DNA from: Luscinia megarhynchos
Lineage: Eukaryota; Chordata; Aves; Passeriformes; Turdidae
Direction of reading: 5' to 3'
NCBI GenBank assembly: GCA_034336665.1
Contig: CM067568.1
Location: forward strand, 11,181,165-11,245,164
Length of the DNA stretch: 64,000 nt
In this document: piece by piece, positions 40,101-54,239 of the stretch
How the letters are laid out: the number at the start of each line of letters is the position of its first letter
Numbering within the stretch: position 1 is the stretch's first letter
Position numbers and translations under genes: made by a program
Notes under the pieces: generated by a model
Told to the model about the DNA's origin: nothing
The model's input: the letters and a program-made list of their open reading frames with translations, nothing else
Databases searched by the model: none

Positions 40101-42052
40101 CCGCAGATGAAGTTATTGAAAAGCCAGAGAGTTTAAGTCTGAAGATCAGTGGTGAGCCCTAGCACAGGATTTATGCCCAGTGAGAATCTACATGTTCTTA
40201 TAGTCCCAGGCATCCTGGTGAGATGCTGTGAAGAGGGCCAGGAACAAAGTCAAAATCAGATTAATTTCCTTTCATCTTAAAAAGTAGCATGATGTCAGCT
40301 TCACCTTGAGCTAAAATTTGTCCTCTGATCTGATAAAATCATTATTTGCCAATAAAACTCCGGATGATTCTTTCCCTTTCCCCCCACCCCTGCTGTGCAC
40401 CGAGGCACTCTGTGTTCAGCTGCAGCTCTTGTGGAGCTGTGCCTTGGCTGGGAGCAGCTTTCACTGCGAGCAGAAGCTGCTGTGCTACCCCAGATGTTGC
40501 CTCTGATTAACTGGCTCATAGTTGTGGTCATAAAGGGCTTGACATCACAAATTAAGGGCAGTGCTTCACTCTCCATCTTGGATCTGCTGCTATTTGCTGA
40601 TAATTGAACTTTAGTTTTACTCATGGGAGTTGTCAATGGGAAGAATAATTAGGCTTCTTCATCAAGTGAGACTTTAAAAAAAGTGCACCAAGAACTGATG
40701 GTCAGGCTGATTTTCAGTCAGAATTAGGGAAATGGTTGTTACAGGTGCTCATCTCTCCACTTGCCTCATGTTTTCAAGTGCAGCCCCTCATCTCATCACA
40801 AGGAAAACCCTCCCTCAGGCAGAACAGCTGACAGCAACTCTTTAATCTGCTGATTCTGATCCCAGCAGCATTCTGAGTGAAGGGAAAAAAACAAGTGCAT
40901 TTGACCCTTGACAAACTGAGCTGCAGCATTTACCAGGATTTAGAATTATTACCTTTCACAGGATTTAAATATGAGCTGGTATTTATGTAAATGATGATTC
41001 TTTAATTTGTTTAATAGTGTTGGGTTTTATCCTTTCCACCTCATTATTCATTTCACCATTTTGCTTGTGACATCTAGCTGTGATCCAGATTTACAACCAG
41101 ACAATGATTTTACAAGGACTCAGTAACTTTGTATCTAATGAAGTCCAATAATGATGTTTGTATTTTTTTGTATGTAAAACCTGCTTGAAATTGGACTGTG
41201 TGCACCAGGTGAAATAAGTGAGAGAGGAAAGTAAAATGACCTGAATATTTTCAGTGAAATAACCAGTAAGACATGTTGGAAAATAAAGAAGACTTTCCAC
41301 TACTATAAATTACAGCTTAGAGAAAATGCCTTTCAAAATTACTTTTAATATTTGTAGTGGGCCTATATATAAAGATTTTGTGACAAAACACATATGTGTT
41401 GTTACACACCAAACTGAATGTGTCCCCATATCCCAAATAATATCAGGCAGTATATCATATAGACAGTGTGTGCCCAAAATAGAGTAATAGCTCTGAAATA
41501 GCTTATTTGTAACTGGTGATGTTGTTATAACAGAGGTCATTGGGCTGTCATTTTGTGTTCTTTTACCTGAATAGCAGGAATTTCTTTGGCCAAGCTTGCC
41601 TTGGAGTCACAGAAACTACAACTCAGGAGAATATTTGGCAAATACAGCTCCACGATATCTTTTTGTGAACCCCCAGTAGTGAGGCTTGAGCAGTGCTGCT
41701 GATCTGCTGTGTCCTGGGGTGGCCCCAAGCACTCAGTGCCTGTTCAGGCAGTGGATGTGCTTTGGATATCAGGGAACCCTGACCACACCCTTTACCTCAC
41801 TCCTGTCCTTGTTCTGCCCATCAGTGGCACAGGCCAAGCCCTGCAGGTCTCCAGCTTCACAAGACTTTCCAAACAGAGTTACTCCTTGCTACTTGTAGAA
41901 GTGCAAGTGGGGCACAACCATGGTGCACGTTCTGCTTTGTCATGTTCTTAATGTGATTTGGCTTCCTACACCACCACTCAGCACTGGATGTGGGGAGCAA
42001 GTGAGCAGGCAAGGTGGGATGGGATCTGTGCTGCTGTTCCAGGAGCCACTCA

Positions 42053-42057
42053 GTGGG
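42053..42057. repeat. Target site duplication, left copy (GTGGG)
   Basis: This five-base direct repeat abuts the TG end of the LTR and is identical to 42784-42788. It marks the integration site and shows that the element is a complete LTR. Confidence 0.85.
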
Positions 42058-42783
42058 TGTCCTGGTTTGAAGGACAGGTGTCTGCCAATAAAGGCAGAAA
42101 CTTCTCTTTGAAATGGAGAATGTAAACCCCCTCCCTCCAAATTATTATAATTTTTGAAATTAAGGGGCCCTCAGGCAAAGATATGGGAATTAGGAATAAC
42201 AGTTCTTTACTAGGAAAATTCAAATAGAAGCACAGTATTACAAAGAACAATCCCAAAACACTGTCAGAGTCAGAACACAACCTGACACCCTGTTAGTCAG
42301 GGTATTGGTAGCAGTCCCATTAAATGGTGGCTGCAGTCCTCCTGCAGTGGCAGATGTGGTTCAGCTGAAGCAGTGCTCCTGTAGAAGGGTGCAGTTTTCC
42401 TCTGAAGGTCCAGGCATGATATGGAAAGGTCCAGCTTTCCTCTGGAATCCAGTGGAAAAAGGCTGCCTTGCTGTCCAAAATCTCAGTTTTTTATCTAGGT
42501 AGGAAAGGCTTGGCTCCTCTCCCTGGCTGGAACATCTCCCCATGGGATGATGTAATTTTATCAGTCATACAGTGGGACTGAATGGGCCAGCAGCAGATGA
42601 TATCTTCCTGGAGGGAGGATGGGCTGGGGAAAAGATAAAGATGATTGCCCCACCTGGTTTAAAGATGGCCCATGAGCAGATGGTATGTGCCACGGAGATA
42701 AGGAAATCACTGCCCCACCCAGCTTCAACAGATGGTGATAGAATGCACATTTCTGGCCACATCCTGTAGTGCAACCCAGCACA
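42058..42783 (-). mobile_element. Solo LTR of an endogenous retrovirus (ERVL-like, songbird type)
   Basis: This is a 726-bp solitary LTR. It begins with TGTCCTGGTTTGAAGGACAG and ends with AACCCAGCACA, so the canonical TG...CA ends are intact. It is flanked on both sides by the same five bases, GTGGG (42053-42057 and 42784-42788). A 5-bp duplication is usual for class III (ERVL) elements. From memory the sequence matches an LTR type abundant in songbirds. No internal gag or pol sequence follows, so the provirus was lost by LTR recombination. Orientation is inferred: on the minus strand a TATA-like AGATAAAAAAC (about 42492-42502) lies upstream of AGTAAA (about 42207-42212), a plausible promoter and polyadenylation order. 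On the plus strand the only AATAAA is about 30 bases from the start. Confidence 0.88.
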
Positions 42784-42788
42784 GTGGG
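42784..42788. repeat. Target site duplication, right copy (GTGGG)
   Basis: Identical to 42053-42057 and directly adjacent to the CA end of the LTR. The match extends to six bases (AGTGGG) only if the last A of the LTR is counted. Confidence 0.85.
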
Positions 42789-45700
42789 ATATTGCCACAA
42801 CGTCCCAGATTTAAAAGCTGTGCTGAGCTGACCAGCAACTCTTGTCATAATTGCCCAGTCAACATGGTTAACTTTTTGTGAGGTTTTGTTTATTTTAGTT
42901 TTATTTCCAGTTTTGGAAAGTAACATGAATATTTATAGCAGCTGATTGTCATTGTGCTAATGCAGCCAGACCATTTTTCACTCACTTTAACCAGGAATAT
43001 TTTCGAACTTTAGTTTTCAGAAAAACCCAAACTGCTGCTTCCCAGAGAGATAGGGAATACAACAGAGGATATGACCTTTCTGAATGTTTTCTTATCAGGC
43101 AGCATAAGTACTGTATGTCCCACTAAGCTGCTTCAATAGAACCTTGTCAAGTTATCACATTACTCGACATGTTGCTGATAATGAATACATAAAAGCTTTA
43201 GATATTGAGGACTCCGAGGAAATAAATAAGATTTACTGAAAAACTGCCTCAACATATATCCCAGGGCCATGTTTGTCTTTTTTTTTCCTCGTGGATTGCG
43301 TGCTGCCTTTAGTCCCTTAGATAAATGGAATGATGCAAGAGTTTCAGCTTCTTGAAATGTAAAGTGCAGATGTGAGCAGATAAATGAAGAAAGTAAATGG
43401 TCATCTATCTCCATTGTGGAGAGCTCAATCACATTGTAACCGTATCAGTCTTGTTCTCCAAAAGTGCCTGATATTTTACTTTTCTGCTACCACATGCTCC
43501 TCTAGCTCTGGCTGATATCTGCAATATCTTCTCTTGTCCTGTGTTCTTATGAGTGCTGAGTGTTGGGGAAGAGTTCATATTCCTCTTTGTAATTTTGCCT
43601 TTGATCACTCCTGGTGACTTTGAGGAATTAAAGACACAAACCCCAAACCCAAAAATGCAGCAGACAGAACCAGGATCAGCAGCATTAACCCCTCATGTCA
43701 CCATGGTAGAAAGTGGCCTTCAGACCTGGGAATCAAATAGCACTTGCTGAGAGGCTGCCCAGAATTTCTTGGCTGGTTCCTTTCCCAGCAGGAGGGGACA
43801 CATGGAATAGGAAACTCCGGGTGCTGCTCAAAAGGAATAGGATGATTTACCCCCTCACTCTATTTCTGAAATGCTGCACTGTGCTTTGGAATGGTTTTGG
43901 TCAATTCATTTCATGTTTTACCAGGGTCTGGAAAGCTGTATGTCTCCCATCTGTCCTGAAGACAGTCTGACATTGGCTGAGATTTCATGTTTGCTTTATT
44001 AACAGTCTCCCAGTACAGCTGGGCAATAAGATCTGACAGTGTCGAGATGATTTGTTGCAAATAAGCATCTGAACTTTGGAAGCAGTTTTTGATAGCTATC
44101 AAGGATTTATTCAAAAAGAACTGTTTGTGTGCCTTTGACTGCAGAAGGTAAATTAATACCTTCTGAATCTGATCTCTGCAAATTCTGACTTGTAAGAGCT
44201 GTAAAATTCATGACAGTTATCTTCTTAAATAAATACATAATCAAGTATTTTAGTAATCTCTGCTTCAAAAATATGCATTCTGTTGCCTGTCTAATTCCTA
44301 ATTTTTCATGTTTAGATTAAATGGATCAACTCCTATAGAGAAGGTGACTTTGAGATTTACTTCAAGTTTACTCATTTGGTAAACTACTGTATGCTTAAAG
44401 CATAAAATAAGAAGCTATTATTTTCCCACTTTAAAAACATGTCCCAAATAAATTTTAAGTTCCCCAAACACCTGCAATTTACTAACCTATGAAAAGGCAC
44501 CCATAGAAGTTGCTCTTTATTTCCACCCAACACCCTGAGTGCTGTGTTTCTCCAGAAGGCTGTGATTTCATTCTGGGCTCCTGTTGCACATAAAGAGACA
44601 TCCTTACAGCTGCTGCCTCGGCTGGTTGAGACTTTTTCTTGTGCTTGAAGTCCCCTCTTGTGTGTGAGTGATCAGGAGGCAGTGGGAAGCGCTGCTCTGG
44701 CACAGTGGCTCGCAGTGGCTGTAAGCAATGATATCTAACAATGCCCTGAGGAGCTAGTTAAAAAGTGCCTCTCACACTCAGGAAAGAGCTTTAATGGAGC
44801 TGCATTAGAAAGCTGTCAGTTGCTTGTTGGGCAAAACAGACTTTATTTTTTTTTTTTTTTTGTGCCGTAAGGATTATTGGTGCATTTGTTACATGGTAAT
44901 TTGGAAATCATAATAAAACATTTCTAATTTCACCTCCCCCAGCAAACAGCCAATGGATCTAGTGCACAGGAAGCACAGACAGCATGCTAGAGAGCCGTGG
45001 AATCTTGCTTGTACTCCTAATTGGGAGGGCAGGGGATAGAAGCTGTAGCTATTTTTTTTTCTAAGTGTCCTTCCCAGAAACAGAATTTTCAAAGGCAGAG
45101 GTAGGAAATAATTTGGTAACTTTTCCACTTTTTGTATGCTTGTGCAAATACATTTTAGTGTTGTTCAAATGACACGTTAATTGCTGATGAAATGTCAGAA
45201 CTCTAGCAGATGATTAAATGTTGTCAGTACTGTCCCATAATAGAAACCCTGGTGAAATGGTAACAGATGAATAGAGATGAGATTTTACAGAGCTCTAAGA
45301 GGGTGGCTGGCAAGAAGTGCTTTTTTAGAGGATGTTGTTCAGCAACTCTCTGCAAGCCAATGTCTTACACAGTCAGAGAGAAACCAGAAATACTTAAAAA
45401 CGAAAAGAAAAACAAATATTTATTCTTCCAAACTGTCTCCTTATACTAAACTGTCTCTTTAAAGCATTATGGTCATGATTTCTCTCTGGAACTGGAAAGG
45501 CAGAAATGTGATCCAAAAAACTGTACACAAGCTTTTTTGTAGCTATGATGGAGCTGATGTTGGATGCCCTTAGGTCCAGCTACCCAAAGATTCATCTTGA
45601 TATTCTTCAGTTAAACTTTAAATGCAGATCTATAATTTCTAAAAAAAACAAAACCCAAAAAACTAATACCATCACATCATAAATAGCCTCACATAAAAAA

Positions 45701-48700
45701 AAAAAAATTGGAGAAAGTAATGAAGTGTGATGATTTGCTGAATTTCAACCTTAAGCCATAGTTAAACCTGATCACACATGACTGAAAATGTCAACTGTTA
45801 TTTTTTTGTCTGAATTTTTGTGGAATTGGCATTCCCACTTATCCAAAATGTCACAGGCCTAAGGATATAGTAATGATGAAAGTGCATTAGAGAACTCATA
45901 AATCTATGGAGTAGATTTGCAGTTGGAAATCCAGAACATTTAGCTGCATCTGAGCAGAAGCTGAGACACCCAAATATTTCAGTAAAATTCTCCTTTAAAA
46001 AAATTCTCCCAACCCCCAAAATAAAAGCACCCTTTCTTAGGGAGATCTTTTAAAAAATAGGGATATACATATCTCTTTTTTTGGTCAGCTAAGAAAACAC
46101 TGATTTATAACACTATATGTTCCAAACAATATTTTCATGCAAACTCATTTCTTTGAGTTTTGTGACCAAGATGAAAATTATTTTGTGTTTCCATGCCTCA
46201 CACTGAATGGAACAACCCTTGATGAGCTAGGGCTTATGCTGTTCAAGCCTGCATATTAGGTGAGCTGTAGTAAAGTTTGAATCATAGATTTGAGCATGGA
46301 AAACTCTGGATAGCCTGGTTTTAGCTAAGGAGGACATGAACCCTTACCTTCAAATGGAGAAGCATCAATACCTAAGATTAAATATCTAAAAACAGTCTGA
46401 GGCACAAAATTGATATCTGAGACTGGGAACCCTACATTTTCTGACTGATGCAAAATAGCTGCTGTAGAGAAGCCTTTTTAAATTTTAGAGTCAGAGCTTT
46501 TTAGCAAATTTTGTCATTCAGATGGCAGTCCATATTTTTCAGTATGGAATTACAAGGAAGTTAGACTTGAAAAACTTGAAATTATTCCCTTTCCCCATTT
46601 GCTTATGATTCTATGTCAAATATAAAAAGGAAACAGTGCTGGATGCGTTTATTTGCTCTGGTATTTTCAATATATGCTGTTAAACAGTGGCTGTTAAGCT
46701 TAACAGTGCAACATGTGACAGAACCCAGGAAAACGGAGAATGAGAAGGAAGTCTGGACAGAAAAGATCAAATGCCTGATTTTATTTTTGAATAGCAGCAC
46801 ACATAAGAGATTTCTTTAAGAGACCATTGTGGCAGAGAGGAGGAGGAGAGGGAGATAGAAGGCCCTGGAAGAAAGTGGAATCAAGTTTCTGAAAACTGCC
46901 GCCTTTACAAAGAATGTCCTTTAGACACAAATAACGTGCAGGTTTATAAAAGAGAGAAGTGGGTTTAGAATTAGGATCTCAGGATACCAGTGAGCGTCCA
47001 ACAATGAATCTTAGCAAAGAAAAATACCTGTTGCTGTAGGAGCTCCAGTTGTGCCTTGGAAGTACAATGGGGAAAGGACAGAAGCAAAAAGACAACTATT
47101 CTTCTTTCTATTCAGGAAAGGACTGGCTTTCCCTTCTGACAACTGTCATCTCAGTTTGTGCAGGGTAGCCCTTCATGAGACCTGGAAGGATGCTTGATGG
47201 TAAACTGTCTTCAAGAAAGAACAGTTCATTACAAAAAGCTTTAGAATTTGGGCCTCCTTAACAGCCTTTCAGATAAAAGGGACAGACCAGTCTTTCTTAC
47301 ATGATTTAAGTAAGAGTGTGATTACTGAATAGATCTGCAGGATGGCAACAAGGACAGAGATTTATATAAGAGCTTTAAGAACAGAGGTTTATAATTAATT
47401 AGTCAGCGGTGGAGCACAGGGAAGGAGAAGTAAAGGAGAGACCCACAGTGCTGCTTGCAGGTTAGTCTGCAGTGAAAGCTCTTGGGGCGTGGGCCAGACT
47501 GACAGAGTTCTGCTAAAAGGAAAGAAAAAGCATTAACCTGTGTTCATGCCTGGATTTAATTCCACAAGACACTGCAGGACCTAAAGCAAACCAGTTGGGA
47601 CCTAAGGTACATCAAGTAACATTTAACCAGTTGTATGTTCTTTTTATGACTTCTGTTTGTGAGGGAGATAAAAGCGTGTCTTAGGCAATAAAACATTTCC
47701 CCTGATGATAGCAAATGGTGTTTCTTTTCCCTCGTGGGATGTAATAGGAATATCAATGTTTTATATCTCTTATTAAAAAAGCTCAAGTTTGATAAAAAAT
47801 GAAACACATTTAGTAGAGTTGTTATCCCAGGTAAGGAAAAGTACCATTATACCATCACAGGCACAGAACAGTGAGCAGATTCACTTACTGCAAGTCCAGC
47901 AATCTTCTGCATACTGCACCCAAACCCCAGACAAGCCTGGAAAGAAAGGTGAATGACCAGGCTTTCATACAGACCAATAAATCTCTAAGCAAAGCCAGGT
48001 GGAACTTTTTATCAAAAGGAAAAACTCTCTTGCTAAATGCAGGAAGTGGATTTTTAAATTGGGACACAGTTGTATACGAGGGGAGGAGTAGAGGGGAAAG
48101 CATCTGAGGGAGTAAGAAAACAGAAGAGAACCAGCTCAGAAAAATAATCCTGGGAAGTGTGTCCAATTTTTCTAACATTTCTAATCTCTAAGTTCTCCAC
48201 AGTTGTGTGGGTGTCCGTGAAAGTAGAATTTGTCCCCAATAGAGTTTGGATAGTGTGCTGAGCAGATGTTTTATTTCAGAATTGTAAATATGTAAACTGG
48301 TTATGCCAAAATATTTTCTTTGATGTGGGATAATAATATCAAAAGAAAGGGTGAGGCAAGCTTGCCCTTCCCTTCTCTATTTTGAGCTGCAGTTTTTCAT
48401 TTAGTTGTGATGCTTCTGGGGGAAACCTTTTCCAAGACTGCAGTTTTCCCTTTCTGTGTTGTGACAAAACCAGACTCTCCCAACTTTTGCTTATGGTCTG
48501 GATACAAAGACACCTGTGCTTGTGCAGCCAAAATCCTGGCAGCTTGGGAGTTTACCTGGGAGGAGGAAGGCTCTGTGTAGGGGAGGTTTCCCAAACCACT
48601 GCCCCCGGGGGTTTGGAGCAGGCTCCTCACCTGCAAGTGGAGTGCTCTCATGGCCAGCCTGCTGTGCTGGTGCTGGTGCTGCTGGGCATTTCATCTTGGG

Positions 48701-51700
48701 TTTTACCAAGCAGGCACTTTCAGAAAAAGGCAGTGAAGACTTGGCAGTGGGTCTCCTCTAACACCCCAGCAGTATTGTCTCTCATTGCAGGAAACAAGAA
48801 ATTTTCCATGTGCTTCTAGGGGTGCATGTGCTATGTTTGACAAATTCTGCATATTCCTTAACTTCCCAATTCTGCTAGCAGACTGGCTCCTGCTGCTTCC
48901 CAGGACACTGCTTTCCAGACCCCTGAATGGAATACCCAGCTCTAAGCAGAGGTTTTGTGTATGGTGAGGCAGTGTTTTCACGGCTCCCTACTTCTGAATG
49001 GAGGGGTTTAATGGGGTTTGAACTGGGATCTCTCTACAAAATTATGGCAGAATAGTTTTCACAGTTAATTCTTGTGAAAGGAGATGTGTTTTAGTGGGGG
49101 CTTTTGGTTATTTGTTTGGGGTTTTTTTTGCAGAATTTAATTTATAGCAGGCATGAAGGAATTTTTTTTAAAAATAGCATATTAGTTCAGTATTGAAAGA
49201 AAGCATGACAGAGTTTGGTTAGGGCTGTCTGGGATGAAGCACATGCTGGATTGATGGCAACCAGCTCAGGTTTGGCATTTTGTGGTGAGGGTGTCCTTCA
49301 GACCTGCTTTGGGGGGAGTCCAGCAGGCTGTAGGAGATCTCAGCTTGCCAATGCTTCTTTGTACTGCCTTTTAAGGTTTAAAGTACAATATAATTTCTTT
49401 TAAAAATTGGATGTAATCTGTATTTTATGTAGTATGCATGAAGTTCAAAGAACAGATTTCAGGCTTTGTACATTGACATGATTTATTTTATTTCATGTTT
49501 TATATATGAATAGGGTTCAATGTATTGTGGTTTTACATGTGTGCAAGTTTACATTAACTATAAATGTGACCTCACAGTGTTTATATGCAATGTACTGAAG
49601 CTGCTCAAGTTGACAATTACCAGGATGTTCCTTGTGCTACACTAAAACTGAGAATCAAAATTTCTACAAGATAAATCTGTGCAATTTTTGTTTTTCTAGA
49701 TACACAAACCAGCTAGTTTAGCTTCTCTTGTCATGTTTTCTGCTATGCCAGTTGACATTTTTCATTGGCAAAACTTGTGTCTTTTCTAAGAAGTCTGTCT
49801 TCCATTTTTGTGAAAGTGAATAATTGCTTCCCTGAAGATTAATCCCACAAATGTTTATATTCAGTAAAATCACTTCTGACCTCTAGTTTCATGGGATTTT
49901 GCCAGTAAAAAATGGAAAACCTTACAAAACTTGAAAGTCCTGCAGAAGAAACCACAAGAATGAATTTCAACATCTAGAGATGACATATTTATGCAGGAGT
50001 AAGAAGACTGTTTTTTCAAAGTTATAGTATTAAATACTTAAAGTTTTGCTCAGCTTCATCCCCCTCATCCAAATGCTAGAACTGAACTAAATTAAATGTT
50101 ATAATATTTTTAAAAAATACTGTGTTTTAATATATATATCATAATTTTCAGATGATCTAACCTCATTTAAAATACCAGTCCCTTAAACTGTGACTGTGAT
50201 AACCTGCATTCTAAGGGAACACACCCTAAACTTGAGGGTAAATGTGTTTTATTATCCACAGTTTGCAGATTTTTTGAGGGGGTTTTGTATTTTTCAAGAC
50301 AATCACATTTACTAGCATTTTTGCACATTTAAATGCCTGCAAAAATATGGGTGACAAAACCCAGCCCTATTAGCCATATTCATTTCGTACAACGTCCTTG
50401 AAAGTACACAGTGCTCATGCCATCCTAAGGACTAGAAGACTTTACTCTAATTTTTGTTCCTCTCTAAGTAGAGTCAAAGTGCTAGGTAGGAAATTCCTCC
50501 TGTATAAATCAGTTGTATTACATGTCAGTTTTGGTTATGCTTACAGAAGTGACATTTCTATTTCAAGAAGTTTACAGAGTACTACAGTGATTTTTTTTTT
50601 TCTGTCTCCATTCAGATTCTTTTTTGTTTAAAAGGAAAAAAACCCTCACTTCAAAATATGTTAGAAATTGCACGCATTGTAACCATTGGTATTCAAAGTC
50701 CTGAGGTATAACATTGGCATTTTGCAATTTTATTCAGAAATTGGAACTAATGGTGTTATATCTAAACATTTTGCACGTTTATTAGAAATTAAAATAAACC
50801 ATCATTTTCTTCCTTAGAGATCTTTTAAAACATTTATCATTGGACGGTGCTCACCAGAATGTTTGGTGTTTTAATGGCAGTGGACCTCTCATTGGCTTCA
50901 AGTTCTGGAGTACCAGCATGATTGATATTGATATTTGAATCACACACAGTCAGTGTCATTTAGGTAGGATTGCATCATCCTTTTATTTTATTTTTTTTAA
51001 GTGTATGCAGACATGAACAAGGTATGTACAGTGTCCTCTGCCTCAGTGTCCATCTGCTACAGGATATGTGACTTCCATGGATCAAGTGATTGCTTTTTTC
51101 AGTCTGGGGTTTTCTTGCTGCCTTGCTGTGGTGGTTTTATATCAATGATTTTATGTGAATCTGTGGCTGAAATTTCAGGAATTCAAATATTGCTGTACAA
51201 TTAACATAAAAGTGGGTTTTCCTGTATCTCAGTGTAACTAGTACATAGAAAGTTATCCACAGGGAGCAGGGTGTACAGATTCACAGTGAATTGATCAGGG
51301 CACTGAGTTGGTAAGAAGAGATGGAAAGCACGTGTTTTCTGGTTTTTAATTCACGTTGAAAGTTTGACACTCGTAAGCTGAAGCTGCAAATATAAAATAC
51401 CAGGTTTGACCCAGCAGAGTGCCAGCAGCTAACTCACCAATTCTGTGGGCTGCCCACTTTAAGGGTCAGCTTTGTCTTATCCTTTCAGAGAACAGGCAAC
51501 ATTCACTTTCCAATAGCATTTTCTCTTTTTCTTGTATTGACTGCATAAAATGAAACACAGCTTCCCTGGCAAAGTCACCGACAGTTGAGAAAAACAGTGA
51601 CAGCTTTTGTACAAGATTTTGAAATCTTCCTAAAACAATTGTAAACCAGCGCTGCATGTCTGTTAGAGCTCCACAGGACAGGGTAAAAAATTCCTAGAGG

Positions 51701-51870
51701 AAGGTCATCCTTCTTTTACCAAGTTGCACAGGTGTTGGAAGTCATTCTGTGGAAGCTGGCTGCATTGTGTGGAACTCAGTTTTGTGGCCCTCTGAGTGCT
51801 GTAGGATTTTCCAGAGGTTTGCTGCTCGGTGGCTGCTCGCCCTGAGCGCTGCTCTCGCCCCACGCTCTGC

Positions 51871-51914
51871 TTCCCCATTCAGGACTGGGTTTTTCCCCAT
51901 TCAGGACTGGGTTT
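51871..51914. repeat. Exact two-copy 22-bp tandem duplication
   Basis: Two identical 22-bp units follow each other, each beginning TTCCCCATTCAGGACTGGG. The lack of differences implies a recent duplication. No function is visible. Confidence 0.9.
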
Positions 51915-52265
51915 CTCACCTCCCCTGCCTGTGTCCCAAGGGAGGAGCTCGTGGGAACCAGGGGGCAGGTCATTCTCAGCGACAGGCTCCTGGCTCAGCA
52001 TCCCACTCCTGCCAGGAATCTGTCTGAGCCTGAATCTGGCAAAGTTTAGGAAGCAGCGTTAAATGCACCTCTTTGTTCCAGGCTTCCACTAACACAAGAA
52101 TTTCACTTGGCAATCTGTATCCTGGCTACCCTTTTCATGGTCCTTCTATAGCTGCTTCAATAGCTGGGAGGGGAAGGGACCAGTTTCTGTGGTGATTTCG
52201 ATCAGAGGTGCATTATGTAAAATGTGCCCAGGTACTCGCGATAATTTCCCCTGACAATTTAAATC

Positions 52266-52285
52266 TGTGTGTGTGTATATATATA
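52266..52285. repeat. (TG)n(TA)n microsatellite
   Basis: A short TG dinucleotide run passes directly into a TA run. It is likely length-polymorphic but has no other visible meaning. Confidence 0.85.
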
Positions 52286-54239
52286 ATATTGCTTGACTGG
52301 TTTATAATTTAGTTTAAAAATAGAGTGTTTAGTCTATATAATTTTAGAAAAGTATAAAGCCTGAAAAATAGGCAGTGGAATGAGATCTGTGTGTAGGAGC
52401 AGTTTGCAGACTTTTTATCGTGGTGTGTTTTCCTTTATTACTTTGGATAAGTGCTATAACTCTAAAGTAAGGAGAGAGTAGATATTTTTTGAAAACAAAA
52501 TTTATTGTTTAGCCTTAGGAAGAAATATGAGAATTGGGCATTTCATGCCAATTTCCCTTTATTTCCCTTTACAGAACATGCTTTGGATTTAGACACTGAG
52601 TCCTGTAGTCAAAATGTGTTAAAGTTTCTGCACAGGACAGATTTTCCTATGGGTAGAAAGACAGTAGGATTTCAATCCTGGGCAAAAGCTCTGAGGGTGC
52701 CAGCCCTGCCTTGGGCATTAGCTAATTCCACTGCCAGGAGGAGTGCTGCATTAGCCCTGTGCAGCAGGGAGAGGATGTCTAGCTCAGCAGGCAAGAGAGC
52801 ACTGCCTGTAGGAAATTTGCTACAGTGCAGAGTACCTTGGGGTCTAGGCATTAAAACAGGCCCTCACGGAGTAGCACTTCCAAATTCTGAGTGCTTTTGC
52901 CAATTATATAATTATTTGCTTGTATTTCACAAAGGCTGGGTTCTGCTGTAGGTGCACTAGGTGCTTTCAGCCTCAAAAGCTGCTGTTGCTGAAGTCAACG
53001 CGAGCTCCTTTTGAATATTGTTGGCTGTTGCATATCTCTGGCTAGATAGGAGTTTTACAATTCCACATTTCCCCTGTGTGTCTATCCAGCAACAAATGGA
53101 TAATTCCTTACAGGTCTTGTGGCAGGACAAGATGCTGAAGAGAGTGTGGAGGAGGGAGAAGATGGGAATAGAGGGACTTCAATACTGCTGGTGTTGGCAG
53201 AGAGGAAATGCCACAGGTAGTGCTGCAAGGCAGAGGTCAGACAAAAAGGAGAAGTGTTTAAAATTCCCATGATGCTGAAGAAGAGCTGCTTGAACTTTGT
53301 TGTAGGGCTAATGGAAAAGCCAAGTAGGAAGGAATGTGTCCAAGTGGCAGGGAGTTGACATGTCTGAAGTGACAAGTGAGCAGCTAAGTTAGTGTTTTGA
53401 TCACTGAGGGTAGATGGAACCAATTGCTTTTTTTTTCTAAAGTCACAGGGAAATGGTTTGGAAAATAGTGCATTTCCTGCAACTCCTTTTCCAGCTTAAA
53501 TCATAAAAGAAATCAGAGAACTGGCCCTTGCATTGTACTATTTAAAAAATAATTTAAACTAGAAAATTTGCATATGTGTCAAGTCCTCACGAGGACTGTT
53601 GCAAGATTGTTCAGAATCAAGTACCTTTCAATGTCTTTAATCTTGAAATATTCACCCATCAAGGCATGACTGCTGAAATCACCATTTCCCACCATGCTTG
53701 CTTCTTTTTTAAAAGAACATGTTCTCCCATCTCCTACTGCTTTTTCAACTTTTTCACCTTTTTTTTTTCTTTTTTTTGGTGAATGTTACCTTGTCCTTGC
53801 CTCACAAGAGAATTGCTTTGCCTGACTCCCCAACACAATCCCTTCTCAAAGTTGATCCCATCCCTACTGAGTCCAGGCACTCCAAGGATCTCAGTGTGAG
53901 AAACTTCTTTTAGTCTGTGCTTGTCAAAGATATTGTGCCCAGCCCTGCTGAGTTAAATTCTTGATCACATTTACCCACAGGCTGTGCTATCCTGCATTTT
54001 TCTGAGGAAGAAAGCCTCATGTCCAGGATAGGGGATTTATTTAAAGGATCCCAGGTGTTTAGAAACCAGCAGCTGGGACATTTCTTACTGCATTGCTCAC
54101 CACTGAGTCAGGCCTGGTTAAAGACAGAATATGGCTCAAGGTCTCTACCAAGGCTTTTAAACCTTTCTGTTGACACATGTTGGTGGCTTTGGGAATGTTT
54201 TCCTATGTGAATGAGGGGGATCTATTTAAAGATTTAAAG

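Larger units (their letters stand above)
36448..42057. other. Noncoding stretch
   Basis: No supportable gene or transposon. It contains a 23-bp tandem duplication (37116-37161) and two strong acceptor-like polypyrimidine tracts, ending at 37927 and 39981. Each is followed by a short phase-0 frame ending in a stop (ETYIGIQKFEMA and CGQCNIQRLLIE). These could be terminal exons but equally could be chance intronic tracts, so they are not called as genes. Confidence 0.45.
42789..54239. other. Long noncoding stretch
   Basis: About 11.4 kb with no recognised gene. It contains T-runs (44846-44861), a (TG)n(TA)n microsatellite near 52266-52285, a 22-bp tandem duplication at 51871-51914 and GC-richer patches at about 48500-48700 and 51780-52030. 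These patches generate short overlapping frames. The 148-codon frame at 52505-52951 contains an acceptor-like tract ending at 52574 but no donor and no recognisable domain. Confidence 0.45.

Noticed and set aside
47885..48819. Cluster of overlapping frames on both strands near 48 kb
   Set aside because: The frames overlap in several phases on both strands of a GC-richer patch, none has a domain, and no splice-bounded exon fits them.
52505..52951. 148-codon plus-strand open frame
   Set aside because: An acceptor-like tract ends at 52574, but there is no donor, no recognised domain and no codon-level signal that I can see.
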